From NCBI GenBank assembly GCA_903848125.1, contig CAINFN010000273.1, positions 1 through 33,223 of the forward strand: DNA of 33,223 nt, written 5' to 3'. This document shows positions 1-9,989 of the stretch, one piece after another (within the stretch, counting starts at the first letter, position 1; each line of letters opens with the position of its first letter). Origin of the DNA: an uncultured Bacteroidota bacterium (GTDB lineage Bacteria > Bacteroidota > Bacteroidia > Chitinophagales > Chitinophagaceae). The position numbers and the translations under genes are program-made. Below the pieces are notes generated by a model, which had not been told where the DNA came from, searched no databases, and saw only the letters and a list, made by a program, of their open reading frames with translations.

Positions 1-1101
1 CTGAATCATATTTTTGAAAAAGTAGCTTCCTATATTTATATGTATAGCGGTATGAGTATCTATTATGCCGAAAGCTTGGATACCATTGGCGATAACTTAA
101 AAGAAATTTGTCCTCAAGCTTTTTCTACGGTGCCAAGATTATTGGAAAAAGTATTTGAAAAAATAATGATGAAGGGGGAAGAGTTAACAGGTGTCAAAAG
201 AAAATTATTTTTCTGGGCAGTTGCATTAGGTGAAAAGTATGATAATTTAATTCCTGGTTCATGGTGGTATCGCACGCAACTAAAGTTGGCCAATAAATTA
301 ATATTTAACAAGTGGAGAGAAGCCTTGGGAGGCAATGTAAAATACATTGTAACAGGTGGGGCTGCTTGTCAAGTAAAATTATTACGCATATTTAATGCCG
401 CGCAAATACCAGTATACGAAGGCTATGGTCCAACCGAAAATAGCCCCATCATAAGTATTAATTTAAGAACACCAGGCGGTACTAAATATGGCACGGTGGG
501 TGAAGTGATCAAAGGGGTGGACTATAAAATAGAAGCGGATGGTGAGATTTGTGTAGCAGGCCCTAGTGTGATGTTGGGTTATTACAAACGCCCCGACCTT
601 ACTGCGGAAACCATTATCAATGGCTGGTTGCACACGGGAGACATTGGAGAAATTGTAGATGGCAGGTATTTAAAAATTACCGATCGTAAAAAAGAATTGT
701 TTAAAACCAGTGGTGGCAAATATGTGGCCCCACAGCCTATAGAAAATAAAATGAAAGAAAATCCTTTCATAGAACAAATCATGTTGATAGGAGACAATAA
801 AAAATTCGTATCAGCATTAATCGTGCCTTCCTTTGCCAAATTAAAAGAATGGTCCAAGCATCATGGCATTGAATATGGAAGCAATGAAACCATTGTTAAA
901 AATACAATGGTAGTCGCCATGATTGAAGCTATTGTGGAGGAGTACAATCAATTATTTAATCAAGTAGAGCAAGTGAAACGCTTTGCTTTACTACCGAGAG
1001 AGTGGAATGTAGACAGCGGAGAGATGACGCCTAAATTAAGCATCAGACGTAAAATAGTATTGGATCATTTCTCAAAAGAAATAGATGCTTTATATGTTTA
1101 A
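1..1101 (+). CDS. Long-chain acyl-CoA synthetase (AMP-forming), 5' end outside window
   Basis: C-terminal two thirds of an AMP-dependent acyl-CoA synthetase of the FadD15-like group, which activates fatty acids to acyl-CoA through an acyl-adenylate. The frame is open from base 1, and the first residues (LNHIFEKVASYIYMYSG) match the interior of this family, so the ATG at 40 is internal and the true start lies upstream. Visible motifs are the adenylate-forming core GYGPTENSP, the hinge region GWLHTGDIGE, and the C-terminal lid DRKKELFKTSGGKYVAPQPIE carrying the expected basic residues. The stop at 1099-1101 gives a normal C-terminus. Probably cytoplasmic or membrane-peripheral. The family is clear; the chain length of the substrate cannot be read from the sequence. 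Confidence 0.93.
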   Translation: MNHIFEKVASYIYMYSGMSIYYAESLDTIGDNLKEICPQAFSTVPRLLEKVFEKIMMKGEELTGVKRKLFFWAVALGEKYDNLIPGSWWYRTQLKLANKLIFNKWREALGGNVKYIVTGGAACQVKLLRIFNAAQIPVYEGYGPTENSPIISINLRTPGGTKYGTVGEVIKGVDYKIEADGEICVAGPSVMLGYYKRPDLTAETIINGWLHTGDIGEIVDGRYLKITDRKKELFKTSGGKYVAPQPIENKMKENPFIEQIMLIGDNKKFVSALIVPSFAKLKEWSKHHGIEYGSNETIVKNTMVVAMIEAIVEEYNQLFNQVEQVKRFALLPREWNVDSGEMTPKLSIRRKIVLDHFSKEIDALYV

Positions 1102-1157
1102 AAATGCTATCACTGTATTTTAAATACAAGCCGTACTACGCGTAAAATAACCCTTTC

Positions 1158-2039
1158 ATGATCTATCTAACTAAGCGATACACTTCAGTTATTGTTTGTT
1201 TATTGATGAGCTTACAATTGATTGCACAGTCAAATAAGCAAATGACTAGCAATCCTTTTTTTAATTCAAAAGGGAAATTAATTATTATTGGTGGAGGAGC
1301 GATACCAGATTCTTTATTTACATTTTTTGCCAACTATATTGGCGGCAAGGATCAGCCCATTGTTTATATTCCAACTGCAACCGATGACGAGGAGTTTATT
1401 CGAAATAAAGAGCACTTAGTAAAATTTACTTCCAGAGGGTTTACCAATTTATACACGATACATACACGCAATAAAAAAGAAGCCGACGATCCTAAAAATA
1501 TTGAATTAATGCGCCATGCGAAGGGCTTGTTTTTTGGGGGAGGCGACCAAGATTTAATCGCAGCTGCTTATGGGGGCACTCAATTATATGAGGAGTTTAT
1601 TGCTTTATTAAACAGGGGTGGTGTGATCATGGGCACTTCAGCAGGTGCTACCATTATGGGTTCTTTGTTAATAGGAGGAGATGCTCGAAATAATTTAACC
1701 CAACCCTATTCTTTTAAACCGGCTTTTTCTTTTATGAGCCATACCGCAATAGACCAACATGTGTTGGCACGCAATAGGCAGTTTGATTTAATACCAGTGG
1801 TACAACAATATCCCAATACACTAGGAGTGGGATTAGATGAATCTACTGCTATGATAGTTGAAGCGGGTAAGTTTACAGTATGGGGTTTGTCTTATGCCAT
1901 GATTTATGATCCTAAGGATTGGGCGGCGCAGAAAAAACAATGGGGACGCGTAGTAAAACCATTTAGGATGATGAGTTCTGGACAAGTATTTAATCTAGCT
2001 ACCAGAAAAATAGAAGCTTCCAATTTAAATTTAGACTAA
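1158..2039 (+). CDS. Secreted cyanophycinase-like peptidase (family S51)
   Basis: 293 residues. An N-terminal signal peptide (about residues 1-24, hydrophobic VIVCLLMSLQLIA) points to export. The mature part has the S51 fold signature: a glycine-rich first strand (LIIIGGGAIP), FFGGGDQ, and the nucleophile elbow GTSAGATIMG with Ser161. GLGVGLDESTAMIV near residue 225 matches the conserved region behind the active site. The family includes cyanophycinase, which releases beta-Asp-Arg dipeptides from cyanophycin, and related exported peptidases acting on isoaspartyl bonds. No cyanophycin synthetase lies nearby, so a scavenging role on external polymer or isoaspartyl peptides is inference. It follows the acyl-CoA synthetase by 56 bp and converges on the next gene with a 6-bp gap and no obvious terminator. 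Confidence 0.85.
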   Translation: MIYLTKRYTSVIVCLLMSLQLIAQSNKQMTSNPFFNSKGKLIIIGGGAIPDSLFTFFANYIGGKDQPIVYIPTATDDEEFIRNKEHLVKFTSRGFTNLYTIHTRNKKEADDPKNIELMRHAKGLFFGGGDQDLIAAAYGGTQLYEEFIALLNRGGVIMGTSAGATIMGSLLIGGDARNNLTQPYSFKPAFSFMSHTAIDQHVLARNRQFDLIPVVQQYPNTLGVGLDESTAMIVEAGKFTVWGLSYAMIYDPKDWAAQKKQWGRVVKPFRMMSSGQVFNLATRKIEASNLNLD

Positions 2040-2045
2040 ACTATT

Positions 2046-3614
2046 TTATTGTTGTAATTCAAATTTTTCTTTGATAATAGTCTGCACATCTTTGTCTTGA
2101 ATTTTACTTTCCAACCAAGAGATAATGTCTAAGTACATAAAGGCACGGCTTTCTAATTTGTTGTGCGCAAGTGGCGCCAATGTTGCGGATAAAGTGGCAA
2201 ATGATTTTTTAATAACTGCTTTATTGGCAAGTAAACTATTTTCTTCTCCCCCACCTTGGATGGACTTTCTTAAAAAGTTAAAAAGTACTTCTTCCACCGT
2301 ACTTAAATTTTTCATCTTATACATAAAGCGGTACACCGACTTAGATAAATAATTAACTACTTGCATATTGCCCAATTCATAGTGCGCAATTAAATGAAGT
2401 AAACGCGCATAACATTGTAAGTCGTCTCGTAAATTCAATTTCCAATTAATGATGCGATTTAAATAATCAATGGCTTTAGCAGGTTTGCCCGCACCAAAAT
2501 ACAAGCAAGCAATTTTATAATAAAATACCAGAATACGGTGGCTATCTAAATACAATTCAATTTCCTTCAACTTGGCTTCCATGGCGGGTATCATGGCTAG
2601 GCCCTCGCTAAAACTACCCTCTAAAAAGTGCTTGTTAATTTTAGCAATGTATAAGTAGATAAAGCTTTGTATTAAATTATTTTTGTTATTTAATACAATG
2701 GGCGTGTTGCTATAATTTTCTAAGAGAGCAATGGTTTCATTTAATTTTTGAAAATTTCTTAAATCAAAATGAGAAGTAATTAAATTGTGCAATCCCTTAA
2801 TATAAAGGGCCGTCTCATTCATTTTCATATTTTCTTCTTGCTCAAATAAGTCTACCCATTTTTGAGCATACCTGTAATGCATTAGAAAATCTTGTGTAAT
2901 AAAACCATACCAGCAATGACATTGATAACGATACAATCTTTCATAAAATCCTTTTGATTTTTCAACTTGTTCTAAAATTGGATTTTTCATTAACGTATCT
3001 AAAGCAAGCCTGTCCTCATTGTTACGTGCATGACCATGTTGGATATACCAACCATATAATTGCAAGGAAAGATTGGAAACCTTAGCAATATGTTCGAGCC
3101 GAATATTGGCTTCGTCAATTTCTTCACTTAATTGTTTTGCTCGGTCCTGCATACTTCGTGTAATATGCAACGACTCAATTTTCTTTTCTAAAAACAATAC
3201 TTGCAATAAATAAGTAACCTGATTGTTTTGTTTCGTGAGCGTTTTTATTTTTTCTAACAAACGAAGGCTTTGAATGTATAAACCTTTATTGTATAAAATT
3301 TTTGCGTGGTCTAGTTGTTCATGAATTTGTAAATCAATGTTTTCATTTTGTTTTACAATTCTTAAGCTGGCTAAAATTTGATCGTATAAATGGGCTTTTA
3401 AATTGGACAATTGTTGCTTTTGAATGGCCTCGTTTTTGCGTAGCAATTCCTCTTCATCGTATTCCTTCATTTTGTCCAAAGCATCAAAAAGCTGGATAAT
3501 TTTTAAATCAGCAGACGCAGAATTGCGCTTCACATACAATTTAAAGTTGCGTTTCTCGGCCCTTTCTAGGGATTTGACTAAAATAAATATGGCCTCCGTA
3601 CTCAGGTTGGGCAT
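2046..3614 (-). CDS. Conserved helical (TPR-like) protein of unknown function
   Basis: 522 residues with no signal peptide and no membrane segment. The protein is almost entirely alpha-helical, rich in Leu, Lys, Glu and Tyr. Degenerate helical pairs (for example around DHAKILYNKGLYIQSLRLLEKI, and again around YKIACLYFGAGKPAKAIDYLNRI) look like tetratricopeptide-type repeats. No catalytic motif is visible. I recall large uncharacterised proteins of this look in Chitinophagaceae and relatives, but cannot name a family. It is transcribed divergently from leuA across a 248-bp gap. A scaffold or protein-interaction role is only a guess from the repeats. Confidence 0.75.
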   Translation of the reverse strand: MPNLSTEAIFILVKSLERAEKRNFKLYVKRNSASADLKIIQLFDALDKMKEYDEEELLRKNEAIQKQQLSNLKAHLYDQILASLRIVKQNENIDLQIHEQLDHAKILYNKGLYIQSLRLLEKIKTLTKQNNQVTYLLQVLFLEKKIESLHITRSMQDRAKQLSEEIDEANIRLEHIAKVSNLSLQLYGWYIQHGHARNNEDRLALDTLMKNPILEQVEKSKGFYERLYRYQCHCWYGFITQDFLMHYRYAQKWVDLFEQEENMKMNETALYIKGLHNLITSHFDLRNFQKLNETIALLENYSNTPIVLNNKNNLIQSFIYLYIAKINKHFLEGSFSEGLAMIPAMEAKLKEIELYLDSHRILVFYYKIACLYFGAGKPAKAIDYLNRIINWKLNLRDDLQCYARLLHLIAHYELGNMQVVNYLSKSVYRFMYKMKNLSTVEEVLFNFLRKSIQGGGEENSLLANKAVIKKSFATLSATLAPLAHNKLESRAFMYLDIISWLESKIQDKDVQTIIKEKFELQQ

Positions 3615-3702
3615 CGTAGCGAATTTAAGTTCAAGTTATTGAAAATCAATCATTTAATCAAAATATACCCCTATTGCACAATGTAAAATAACTATAAAAA
3701 AA

Positions 3703-3734
3703 TGTGAATTACTTGTGAATAGTGGGTAAATTTG
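3703..3734 (+). promoter_or_regulatory. Candidate Bacteroidota-type promoter of the leu-ilv-thr cluster
   Basis: TAAATTTG at 3727-3734 is an exact fit to the Bacteroidota -7 element TAnnTTTG. TGTG at 3703-3706, 20 bp upstream, is a weak fit to the -33 TTTG. If used, transcription would start near 3740, giving a leader of about 120 nt before leuA that begins with the hairpin at 3741-3761. Predicted from sequence only. Confidence 0.45.
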
Positions 3735-3740
3735 AACAAT

Positions 3741-3764
3741 AAACGGGCCAGAAGCCCGTTTTTT
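3741..3764 (+). terminator. Intrinsic-terminator-like hairpin in the leuA leader
   Basis: AAACGGGC (3741-3748) pairs perfectly with GCCCGTTT (3754-3761) around the five-base loop CAGAA, and six T residues occupy 3759-3764. This is a textbook intrinsic terminator on the plus strand, but there is no upstream plus-strand gene to end, because the flanking genes 2046-3614 and leuA diverge. It therefore sits in the leuA leader and could be an attenuator, the end of a small RNA, or, if transcription starts near 3740, a 5' stabilising stem. On the reverse strand no U-tract follows the stem, so it does not serve the other gene. Confidence 0.6.
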
Positions 3765-3862
3765 ATCTGTAAAAGGTTCATAATCAATAAGATGCTTGCG
3801 ATTTGTTTCCTCAAAAAACGATCCAAAAGGCACTATTATGGAAATAAAATAAATGAGTAACC

Positions 3863-5026
3863 ATGAGTCAGACCAGTAAGGAAAAAGTATACATTTTTGA
3901 CACCACTTTAAGGGATGGTGAGCAGGTGCCTGGATGCAAACTAAATACGAAAGAAAAATTGGAATTGGCCGTAAGGTTGGAGGAATTAGGCGTAGATATT
4001 TTAGAAGCTGGATTTCCAGTATCCAGTCCAGGTGATTTTGAATCGGTAAATCAAATTGCAAAAACTTTAAAAAATACGGTGGTATGTGGTTTGTCAAGAG
4101 CGGTAAAAAATGACATCGAAGTGGCGGCGGAAGCATTAAAACCTGCCAAGCGTTTTAGAATACATACTGGAATAGGCACATCCGATTTACATATCAAATA
4201 TAAATTCAACGCAACGCGTGAAGAAATCATTGAACGTGCAGTAGCTGCTGTTAAACTAGCGCGCAATTTTACAGATGATGTTGAATTTTATGCAGAAGAT
4301 GCAGGAAGAACTGAAAATGAATTTTTGGCAAGAGTGATAGAAGCGGTGGTGAAAGCAGGCGCTACTACCTTAAATATTCCAGATACAACCGGGTATTGTT
4401 TGCCGCATCAGTACCAAACAAAAATGGAGTACTTAAAAAATCATGTAGCAGGTATTGAAAAAGCAATTTTATCCTGTCATTGTCACAATGATTTAGGATT
4501 GGCAACAGCCAACTCTATTGCAGGTGTGATGGGTGGCGCAAGACAAATAGAATGTACCATCAATGGATTAGGAGAACGTGCGGGCAACACTGCTTTAGAA
4601 GAAGTAGTAATGGTTTTGAATCAACATCAAGATTTAGGATTTTATACCAATATCAATACTAAATTATTAAATCCACTAAGTCGTGATGTAGCTGAAATCA
4701 TGAGAATGGCGGTACAACCTAATAAAGCCATCGTAGGTGCCAATGCGTTTTCACATTCATCAGGCATACATCAGGATGGATTTTTAAAAGAAGCACAAAC
4801 TTATGAAATTATCAATCCAGCAGAAGTGGGTGCGGAAGACAGTAAGATTGTATTAACAGCTCGAAGTGGTCGTAGTGCTTTAGCACATCGTTTGCAAAAA
4901 TTAGGATTTCAATATACAAGAAATGACATAGATATTTTGTATCCCATTTTTGTACAAGTAGCAGATCAAAAGAAAGAAGTGAAAGAAGAAGATTTACAAG
5001 AAATGGCAGCAGCATATAACAAATAA
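3863..5026 (+). CDS. leuA: 2-isopropylmalate synthase, short form
   Basis: 387 residues. Condenses acetyl-CoA with 2-oxoisovalerate, the first committed step of leucine synthesis. The HMGL-like TIM barrel shows [13 protein letters not shown] (Arg17 and Asp18 at the active site), the metal-binding HCHNDLGLA, the glycine-rich NGLGERAGN, and [12 protein letters not shown] in the linker that completes the active site. The protein stops soon after this subdomain, so the roughly 120-residue C-terminal leucine-sensing domain of the 510-residue enzymes is absent. Short forms occur in Bacteroidota as far as I recall. The order with leuC, leuD and leuB argues against homocitrate or citramalate synthase. 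First gene of the biosynthetic cluster, 39 bp before leuC. Confidence 0.93.
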   Translation: MSQTSKEKVYIFDTTLRDGEQVPGCKLNTKEKLELAVRLEELGVDILEAGFPVSSPGDFESVNQIAKTLKNTVVCGLSRAVKNDIEVAAEALKPAKRFRIHTGIGTSDLHIKYKFNATREEIIERAVAAVKLARNFTDDVEFYAEDAGRTENEFLARVIEAVVKAGATTLNIPDTTGYCLPHQYQTKMEYLKNHVAGIEKAILSCHCHNDLGLATANSIAGVMGGARQIECTINGLGERAGNTALEEVVMVLNQHQDLGFYTNINTKLLNPLSRDVAEIMRMAVQPNKAIVGANAFSHSSGIHQDGFLKEAQTYEIINPAEVGAEDSKIVLTARSGRSALAHRLQKLGFQYTRNDIDILYPIFVQVADQKKEVKEEDLQEMAAAYNK

Positions 5027-5065
5027 AAAAACGATTAAATAAAAGATAGAAAATTATAGCGGACA

Positions 5066-6469
5066 ATGGGAAAAACAATATTTGATAAAATCTGGGATAA
5101 GCATGTGGTAAAGATCATTCAGGATGGTCCTTCGGTTGTATACATTGATAAACATTTGATACACGAAGTAACTAGCCCGCAAGCCTTTACAGGTATTGAA
5201 AAAAGAGGCGCGAAATTATTTAGACCCAAACAAATCGTTGCCACTGCCGATCACAATGTGCCTACCCTGCATCAAGAGTTGCCAATCAAAGATGCTTTAT
5301 CAAAATTTCAAGTGGATACCTTAATTGACAATTGTAAAAAACATGGTGTTGAATTATATGGTTTGGGACATAAATATCAAGGCATTGTACATGTGATAGG
5401 ACCCGAGTTAGGTATTACGCAACCCGGTATGACCATTGTATGTGGAGATAGCCATACGTCTACGCATGGTGCATTTGGGGCCATAGCATTTGGTATTGGA
5501 ACCAGTGAAGTACAAATGGTATTTGCTTCTCAATGTATTATGCAAAGCAAACCAAAACTAATGCGCATCAATATTGATGGCCATTTAAAAAAAGGTGTGG
5601 TTTCAAAAGATATTATTTTATACATCATCGCACAAATTTCTGCAAGTGGTGCTACAGGATACTTTGTTGAGTATGCAGGATCGGCCATACGTGCATTAAG
5701 TATGGAAGCGCGTATGACCATTTGCAATATGAGTATAGAGATGGGTGCAAGAGGCGGCATGATTGCACCAGATCAAACTACCTATGACTATATGCAAGGC
5801 AGATTGTTTGCACCTACTGGAGAAGCATGGGATAAAAAATTAGCGGCATGGAAGGAATTGTATACGGATGCAGATGCAAAATTTGATATGGAAATTAATA
5901 TCAAAGCAGAAGACATTGATCCGATGATTACTTACGGAACCAATCCAGGCATGGGCTTATCCGTTCAAGGAAAACTTCCTACTACTGAAAGTTTTAGCGA
6001 TGCTACAGAAAAACAAAATTACGAGAAGGCATTACAATACATGGGCTTAACAGCAGGACAATCTTTATTAGGGATGCCAGTACAAAATGTATTCATAGGT
6101 TCTTGTACCAATTCAAGAATTGAAGATTTTAGATTGGTAGCCAGTATCATCAAAGGAAAACAAAAACACCCTAGCATTAAAACATTAATTGTACCAGGTT
6201 CACAAGAAGTGGCCAAACAAATTAAAGCAGAAGGGTTGGATAAAATATTTGAAGCAGCGGGTGTAGAGATACGACAAGCAGGATGCAGTGCTTGTTTAGG
6301 AATGAATGAAGATAAAATTCCTGCAGGAGAATATTGTATCAGTACCAGCAATAGAAATTTTGAAGGACGTCAAGGAGCTGGAGCCAGAACTTTATTAGCC
6401 AGTCCATTAACAGCTGCTGCGGCATTGTTAACTGGAAAAATTACAGACATAAGAGAAATTTTAAATTAA
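5066..6469 (+). CDS. leuC: 3-isopropylmalate dehydratase large subunit
   Basis: 467 residues, the usual length. With LeuD it isomerises 2-isopropylmalate to 3-isopropylmalate by dehydration and rehydration at a [4Fe-4S] cluster. The three cluster ligands are all present: Cys347 in GSCTNSR, and Cys407 and Cys410 in GCSACLGMN. The aconitase-family signature [19 protein letters not shown] lies near residues 130-148. Cytoplasmic. leuD begins 28 bp downstream, as expected for a two-subunit enzyme. Confidence 0.97.
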   Translation: MGKTIFDKIWDKHVVKIIQDGPSVVYIDKHLIHEVTSPQAFTGIEKRGAKLFRPKQIVATADHNVPTLHQELPIKDALSKFQVDTLIDNCKKHGVELYGLGHKYQGIVHVIGPELGITQPGMTIVCGDSHTSTHGAFGAIAFGIGTSEVQMVFASQCIMQSKPKLMRINIDGHLKKGVVSKDIILYIIAQISASGATGYFVEYAGSAIRALSMEARMTICNMSIEMGARGGMIAPDQTTYDYMQGRLFAPTGEAWDKKLAAWKELYTDADAKFDMEINIKAEDIDPMITYGTNPGMGLSVQGKLPTTESFSDATEKQNYEKALQYMGLTAGQSLLGMPVQNVFIGSCTNSRIEDFRLVASIIKGKQKHPSIKTLIVPGSQEVAKQIKAEGLDKIFEAAGVEIRQAGCSACLGMNEDKIPAGEYCISTSNRNFEGRQGAGARTLLASPLTAAAALLTGKITDIREILN

Positions 6470-6497
6470 TCACTGAATAAGCGAAAATAATTAAGGC

Positions 6498-7085
6498 ATG
6501 CAATCATTACAAAAAATAACAAGTAGGTTTATTCCACTACGTATCGAAAACGTAGACACGGATCAAATCATACCTGCACGTTTTTTAAAAGCAACTACTA
6601 AGGATGGTTTTGGAAAAAACTTATTTAGAGATTGGAGATATGAAAATGATGATGAAACCAAACCTAAAGCCGATTTTGTATTAAATCAAAAACAATACAC
6701 CGGTGAAATATTAGTAGCAGCTAAAAATTTTGGATGTGGATCTTCACGCGAACATGCTGCTTGGAGCATACAGGATTATGGATTTAAAGTAGTGGTGTCT
6801 AGTTTTTTTGCAGACATCTTTAAAAACAATGCTTTAAACAATGGGGTCTTACCTGTTACTGTAACAGATGCTTTTTTGCAACAAATATTTGCAGTAGGTG
6901 CTACGGATACCTTAACCGTGGATTTAGAAAACCAAACCATCACTATCGATGCAACAGGTGCTAGTGAAAAATTTGACATCAATGCGTATAAAAAAACATG
7001 TATGTTAAATGGGTATGATGATATTGATTATTTATTAAACATGAAAGAAGAGATAGAAGCTTACGAAAAAGCAAATCAAGAATAA
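6498..7085 (+). CDS. leuD: 3-isopropylmalate dehydratase small subunit
   Basis: 195 residues. This is the swivelling aconitase domain that pairs with Leu[16 protein letters not shown] at the N-terminus and [15 protein letters not shown] near residues 79-93 are the conserved substrate-binding segments of the family. The length is normal for a stand-alone LeuD. It lies between leuC and leuB with gaps of 28 and 26 bp, consistent with one transcript. Confidence 0.97.
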   Translation: MQSLQKITSRFIPLRIENVDTDQIIPARFLKATTKDGFGKNLFRDWRYENDDETKPKADFVLNQKQYTGEILVAAKNFGCGSSREHAAWSIQDYGFKVVVSSFFADIFKNNALNNGVLPVTVTDAFLQQIFAVGATDTLTVDLENQTITIDATGASEKFDINAYKKTCMLNGYDDIDYLLNMKEEIEAYEKANQE

Positions 7086-7111
7086 TTATAAAGAAATTAA
7101 TTAGACAGGAT

Positions 7112-8227
7112 ATGAAAAAGAAAATAGCGGTGATATTAGGAGATGGCATTGGACCAGAAGTGACGCAGCAGTCTATGAAAGTGTTGGATACCATTGCCCA
7201 ACATTTTAATCATGAATTTAGTTATGAGCAGGCGATGATGGGTGCTTGTGCTATTGATGCCACTGGCAATCCATTGCCAGATGAAACCATAAAAATTTGT
7301 TTAGCGAGTGATGCAATTTTATTTGGTGCTATAGGCGATCCTAAATATGACAATGACCCCACTGCAAAAGTAAGACCAGAGCAAGGCTTATTAAAATTGA
7401 GAAAAGAATTACAATTGTTTGCCAATATCAGACCAGTAACTACTTATGCTGCCTTACAACATCTTACTCCACTAAAACCAAAGTATTTAGAAAATGTAGA
7501 TTTTGTTATTTATAGAGAATTAACGGGAGGCATTTATTTTGGTGCAAAAAGTTTGAGTGAAGATGGAACGGTAGCAAGAGATGATTGTTCTTATTCTGTA
7601 TTTGAAATAGAACGCATTGCTCATTTGGCTTTTAAGCATGCGCAAAAAAGAAGAAAAAAATTAACCTTGGTAGATAAAGCCAATGTGTTAGAAACTTCTC
7701 GTTTGTGGAGAAAGGTTGTTCAAGCGATTGCAAAAGAATACAGTGACGTGGCGGTAGATTATTTATTTGTAGACAATGCTGCGATGCAAATCATTTTAAA
7801 TCCAGCACAGTTTGATGTGGTATTGACCGAAAATTTATTTGGAGATATAATTAGTGATGAAGCATCTGTATTGGCAGGCTCATTAGGTTTATTGCCTTCT
7901 GCATCGGTAGGAAATACAGTGGCTTTGTTTGAACCCATACATGGTTCTTATCCGCAAGCAAAGGGAAAAGACATTGCCAATCCATTGGGATCCATCTTAT
8001 CATCGGCGATGTTACTGGATCATTTTGGCATGACTCAGGAAGCAGGTTTGGTAAGAGATGCAGCAGCATGGTGTTTGAACAGTGGCTTTGTGACCAAAGA
8101 CATTGACCCAATGAATAGTTATACCACTACTGCTATAGGAGATTTGATTTGTGAGTACATCGAAAAACAAGTAACAGGAGAAGGGCATGTGCATCATGAA
8201 AGATTGCATAAGTCAACGATTATCTAA
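7112..8227 (+). CDS. leuB: 3-isopropylmalate dehydrogenase
   Basis: 371 residues. Oxidatively decarboxylates 3-isopropylmalate with NAD+ to 2-oxoisocaproate, the leucine precursor. Family features are the N-terminal AVILGDGIGPEVT, the substrate arginines in VRPEQGLLKLRKEL, DKANVLETSRLW with the catalytic lysine, and the metal-binding NLFGDIISDEAS followed by the glycine-rich GSLGLLPSAS. All parts appear intact. It completes leuACDB; a 63-bp gap, the longest so far in the cluster, separates it from ilvD. Confidence 0.96.
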   Translation: MKKKIAVILGDGIGPEVTQQSMKVLDTIAQHFNHEFSYEQAMMGACAIDATGNPLPDETIKICLASDAILFGAIGDPKYDNDPTAKVRPEQGLLKLRKELQLFANIRPVTTYAALQHLTPLKPKYLENVDFVIYRELTGGIYFGAKSLSEDGTVARDDCSYSVFEIERIAHLAFKHAQKRRKKLTLVDKANVLETSRLWRKVVQAIAKEYSDVAVDYLFVDNAAMQIILNPAQFDVVLTENLFGDIISDEASVLAGSLGLLPSASVGNTVALFEPIHGSYPQAKGKDIANPLGSILSSAMLLDHFGMTQEAGLVRDAAAWCLNSGFVTKDIDPMNSYTTTAIGDLICEYIEKQVTGEGHVHHERLHKSTII

Positions 8228-8290
8228 CAAACATTCGTCTTAAGGTTAGGCGATAAAAGGGGTGTAATTTTACCAATGGTTTTTTAAAGA

Positions 8291-9979
8291 ATGAAAAATA
8301 TGGAACTAAATAAATATTCAAAAACGATCACGCTAGATCCAACGCAACCAGCAGCGCAAGCTATGTTTTATGGTATCGGCTTAACCGATGCCGATTTTCA
8401 TAAAGCGCAGGTGGGTATTGCAAGCATGGGCTATGATGGCAATCCATGTAATATGCATTTGAACGGATTGGCCGATCAAATCAAAAAAAGTATTTGGGAG
8501 CATGATTTAGTAGGCTTAACATTTCATACCATTGGCGTAAGTGATGGCATGAGTAATGGAACGGATGGCATGCGTTATTCTTTGGTGAGTAGAGATGTGA
8601 TTGCAGATAGTATTGAAACCGTATGTGGTGCACAATATTATGATGCTTTAATTGCTGTACCTGGTTGTGATAAAAATATGCCAGGTTCTTTAATAGCAAT
8701 GGGAAGATTAAATCGTCCTTCTATTATGATCTATGGAGGAACGATTGCACCAGGACATTACAACGGACAGGATTTAAATATCGTATCTGCTTTTGAAGCC
8801 TTGGGACAAAAAATAGCAGGTCAATTATCTGAAGCCGACTTTAAAGGTATAGTACAACATGCTTGTCCGGGTGCAGGCGCTTGTGGTGGTATGTATACCG
8901 CCAATACGATGGCTGCCGCTATAGAAGCATTGGGAATGAGTTTACCTTTTTCATCATCTAATCCTGCATTAAGTCAAGAGAAGCAACAAGAATGTAAAGA
9001 TGCAGGTAAAGCCATTAAATTATTATTAGAAAAAGACATCAAGCCACGTGATATCATGACGCGTAAAGCATTTGAAAATGCAGTAGCGGTGATTATGGTA
9101 TTAGGCGGAAGTACGAACGCAGTATTGCACATGATTGCCATGGCAAAGAGTGTGGGCGTAAGTTTTACGCAGGATGATTTTCAAATCATCAGTGATAAAA
9201 TTCCTGTGTTGGCCGATTTCAAACCTTCAGGAAAATATTTAATGCAGGACTTGCATCAATATGGTGGCGTACCTGCTGTGATGAAATATATGTTGGCACA
9301 AGGCTGGTTGCATGGAGATTGTATGACCGTAACTGGAAAGACGATTGCAGAAAATTTAGCGAACGTACCCACTTTAGATTTTGATCAACAAAAAATAATT
9401 TATCCAAAAGAAAATCCAATCAAAGCAACGGGCCATTTACAAATTATGTATGGCAATTTAGCGACGGGAGGAAGTGTTGCAAAAATTTCAGGAAAGGAAG
9501 GAGATATGTTTGAAGGACCTGCGCGTGTATTTGATGGAGAGCATGCGTTAATAGAAGGCATCAATTCAAAAAAGATAAAAGCGGGTGATGTGGTGGTGAT
9601 AAAAAATGTAGGACCCATTGGTGCACCGGGTATGCCAGAAATGTTAAAACCTACCTCCGCCATTATTGGTGCGGGTTTGGGCAAGTCGGTGGCCTTAATT
9701 ACCGATGGAAGATTTAGTGGAGGAACGCACGGATTTGTGATTGGACACATTACTCCAGAAGCGTATAAAGGCGGGTTGATTGGATTGGTAGAAGATGGAG
9801 ACATCATAGAATTGAATGTTCCAAAAAGAACCATGACTTTAAAAGTAGATGACAGTACGATTGAAAAAAGAAGAGCAGCACAACCAGCACCTGTATTAAA
9901 AGCAACCAGTGGTGTATTGTGGAAATATGCACAGTTGGTAAAAGACGCAAGTGAAGGATGTGTAACGGACCAGGCTTAA
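8291..9979 (+). CDS. ilvD: Dihydroxy-acid dehydratase
   Basis: 562 residues. Dehydrates 2,3-dihydroxyisovalerate and its methylvalerate homologue to the 2-oxo acids for valine, leucine and isoleucine. Three iron-sulfur cysteines are visible: Cys53 in GYDGNPCN, Cys126 in GCDKNMPG and Cys198 in CPGAGACGG. Whether the cluster is 2Fe-2S or 4Fe-4S cannot be decided by eye. The C-terminal [17 protein letters not shown] is conserved. Start choice is uncertain: ATG at 8291 and ATG at 8300 are both possible and neither has a clear ribosome binding site. ilvB starts 10 bp downstream. Confidence 0.96.
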   Translation: MKNMELNKYSKTITLDPTQPAAQAMFYGIGLTDADFHKAQVGIASMGYDGNPCNMHLNGLADQIKKSIWEHDLVGLTFHTIGVSDGMSNGTDGMRYSLVSRDVIADSIETVCGAQYYDALIAVPGCDKNMPGSLIAMGRLNRPSIMIYGGTIAPGHYNGQDLNIVSAFEALGQKIAGQLSEADFKGIVQHACPGAGACGGMYTANTMAAAIEALGMSLPFSSSNPALSQEKQQECKDAGKAIKLLLEKDIKPRDIMTRKAFENAVAVIMVLGGSTNAVLHMIAMAKSVGVSFTQDDFQIISDKIPVLADFKPSGKYLMQDLHQYGGVPAVMKYMLAQGWLHGDCMTVTGKTIAENLANVPTLDFDQQKIIYPKENPIKATGHLQIMYGNLATGGSVAKISGKEGDMFEGPARVFDGEHALIEGINSKKIKAGDVVVIKNVGPIGAPGMPEMLKPTSAIIGAGLGKSVALITDGRFSGGTHGFVIGHITPEAYKGGLIGLVEDGDIIELNVPKRTMTLKVDDSTIEKRRAAQPAPVLKATSGVLWKYAQLVKDASEGCVTDQA

Positions 9980-9989
9980 AAAGAAAATT

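Noticed and set aside
1114-1128. 15-bp palindrome TGTATTTTAAATACA before the cyanophycinase-like gene
   Set aside because: AT-rich, odd length, in a 56-bp gap with no U-tract or promoter context; chance cannot be excluded.
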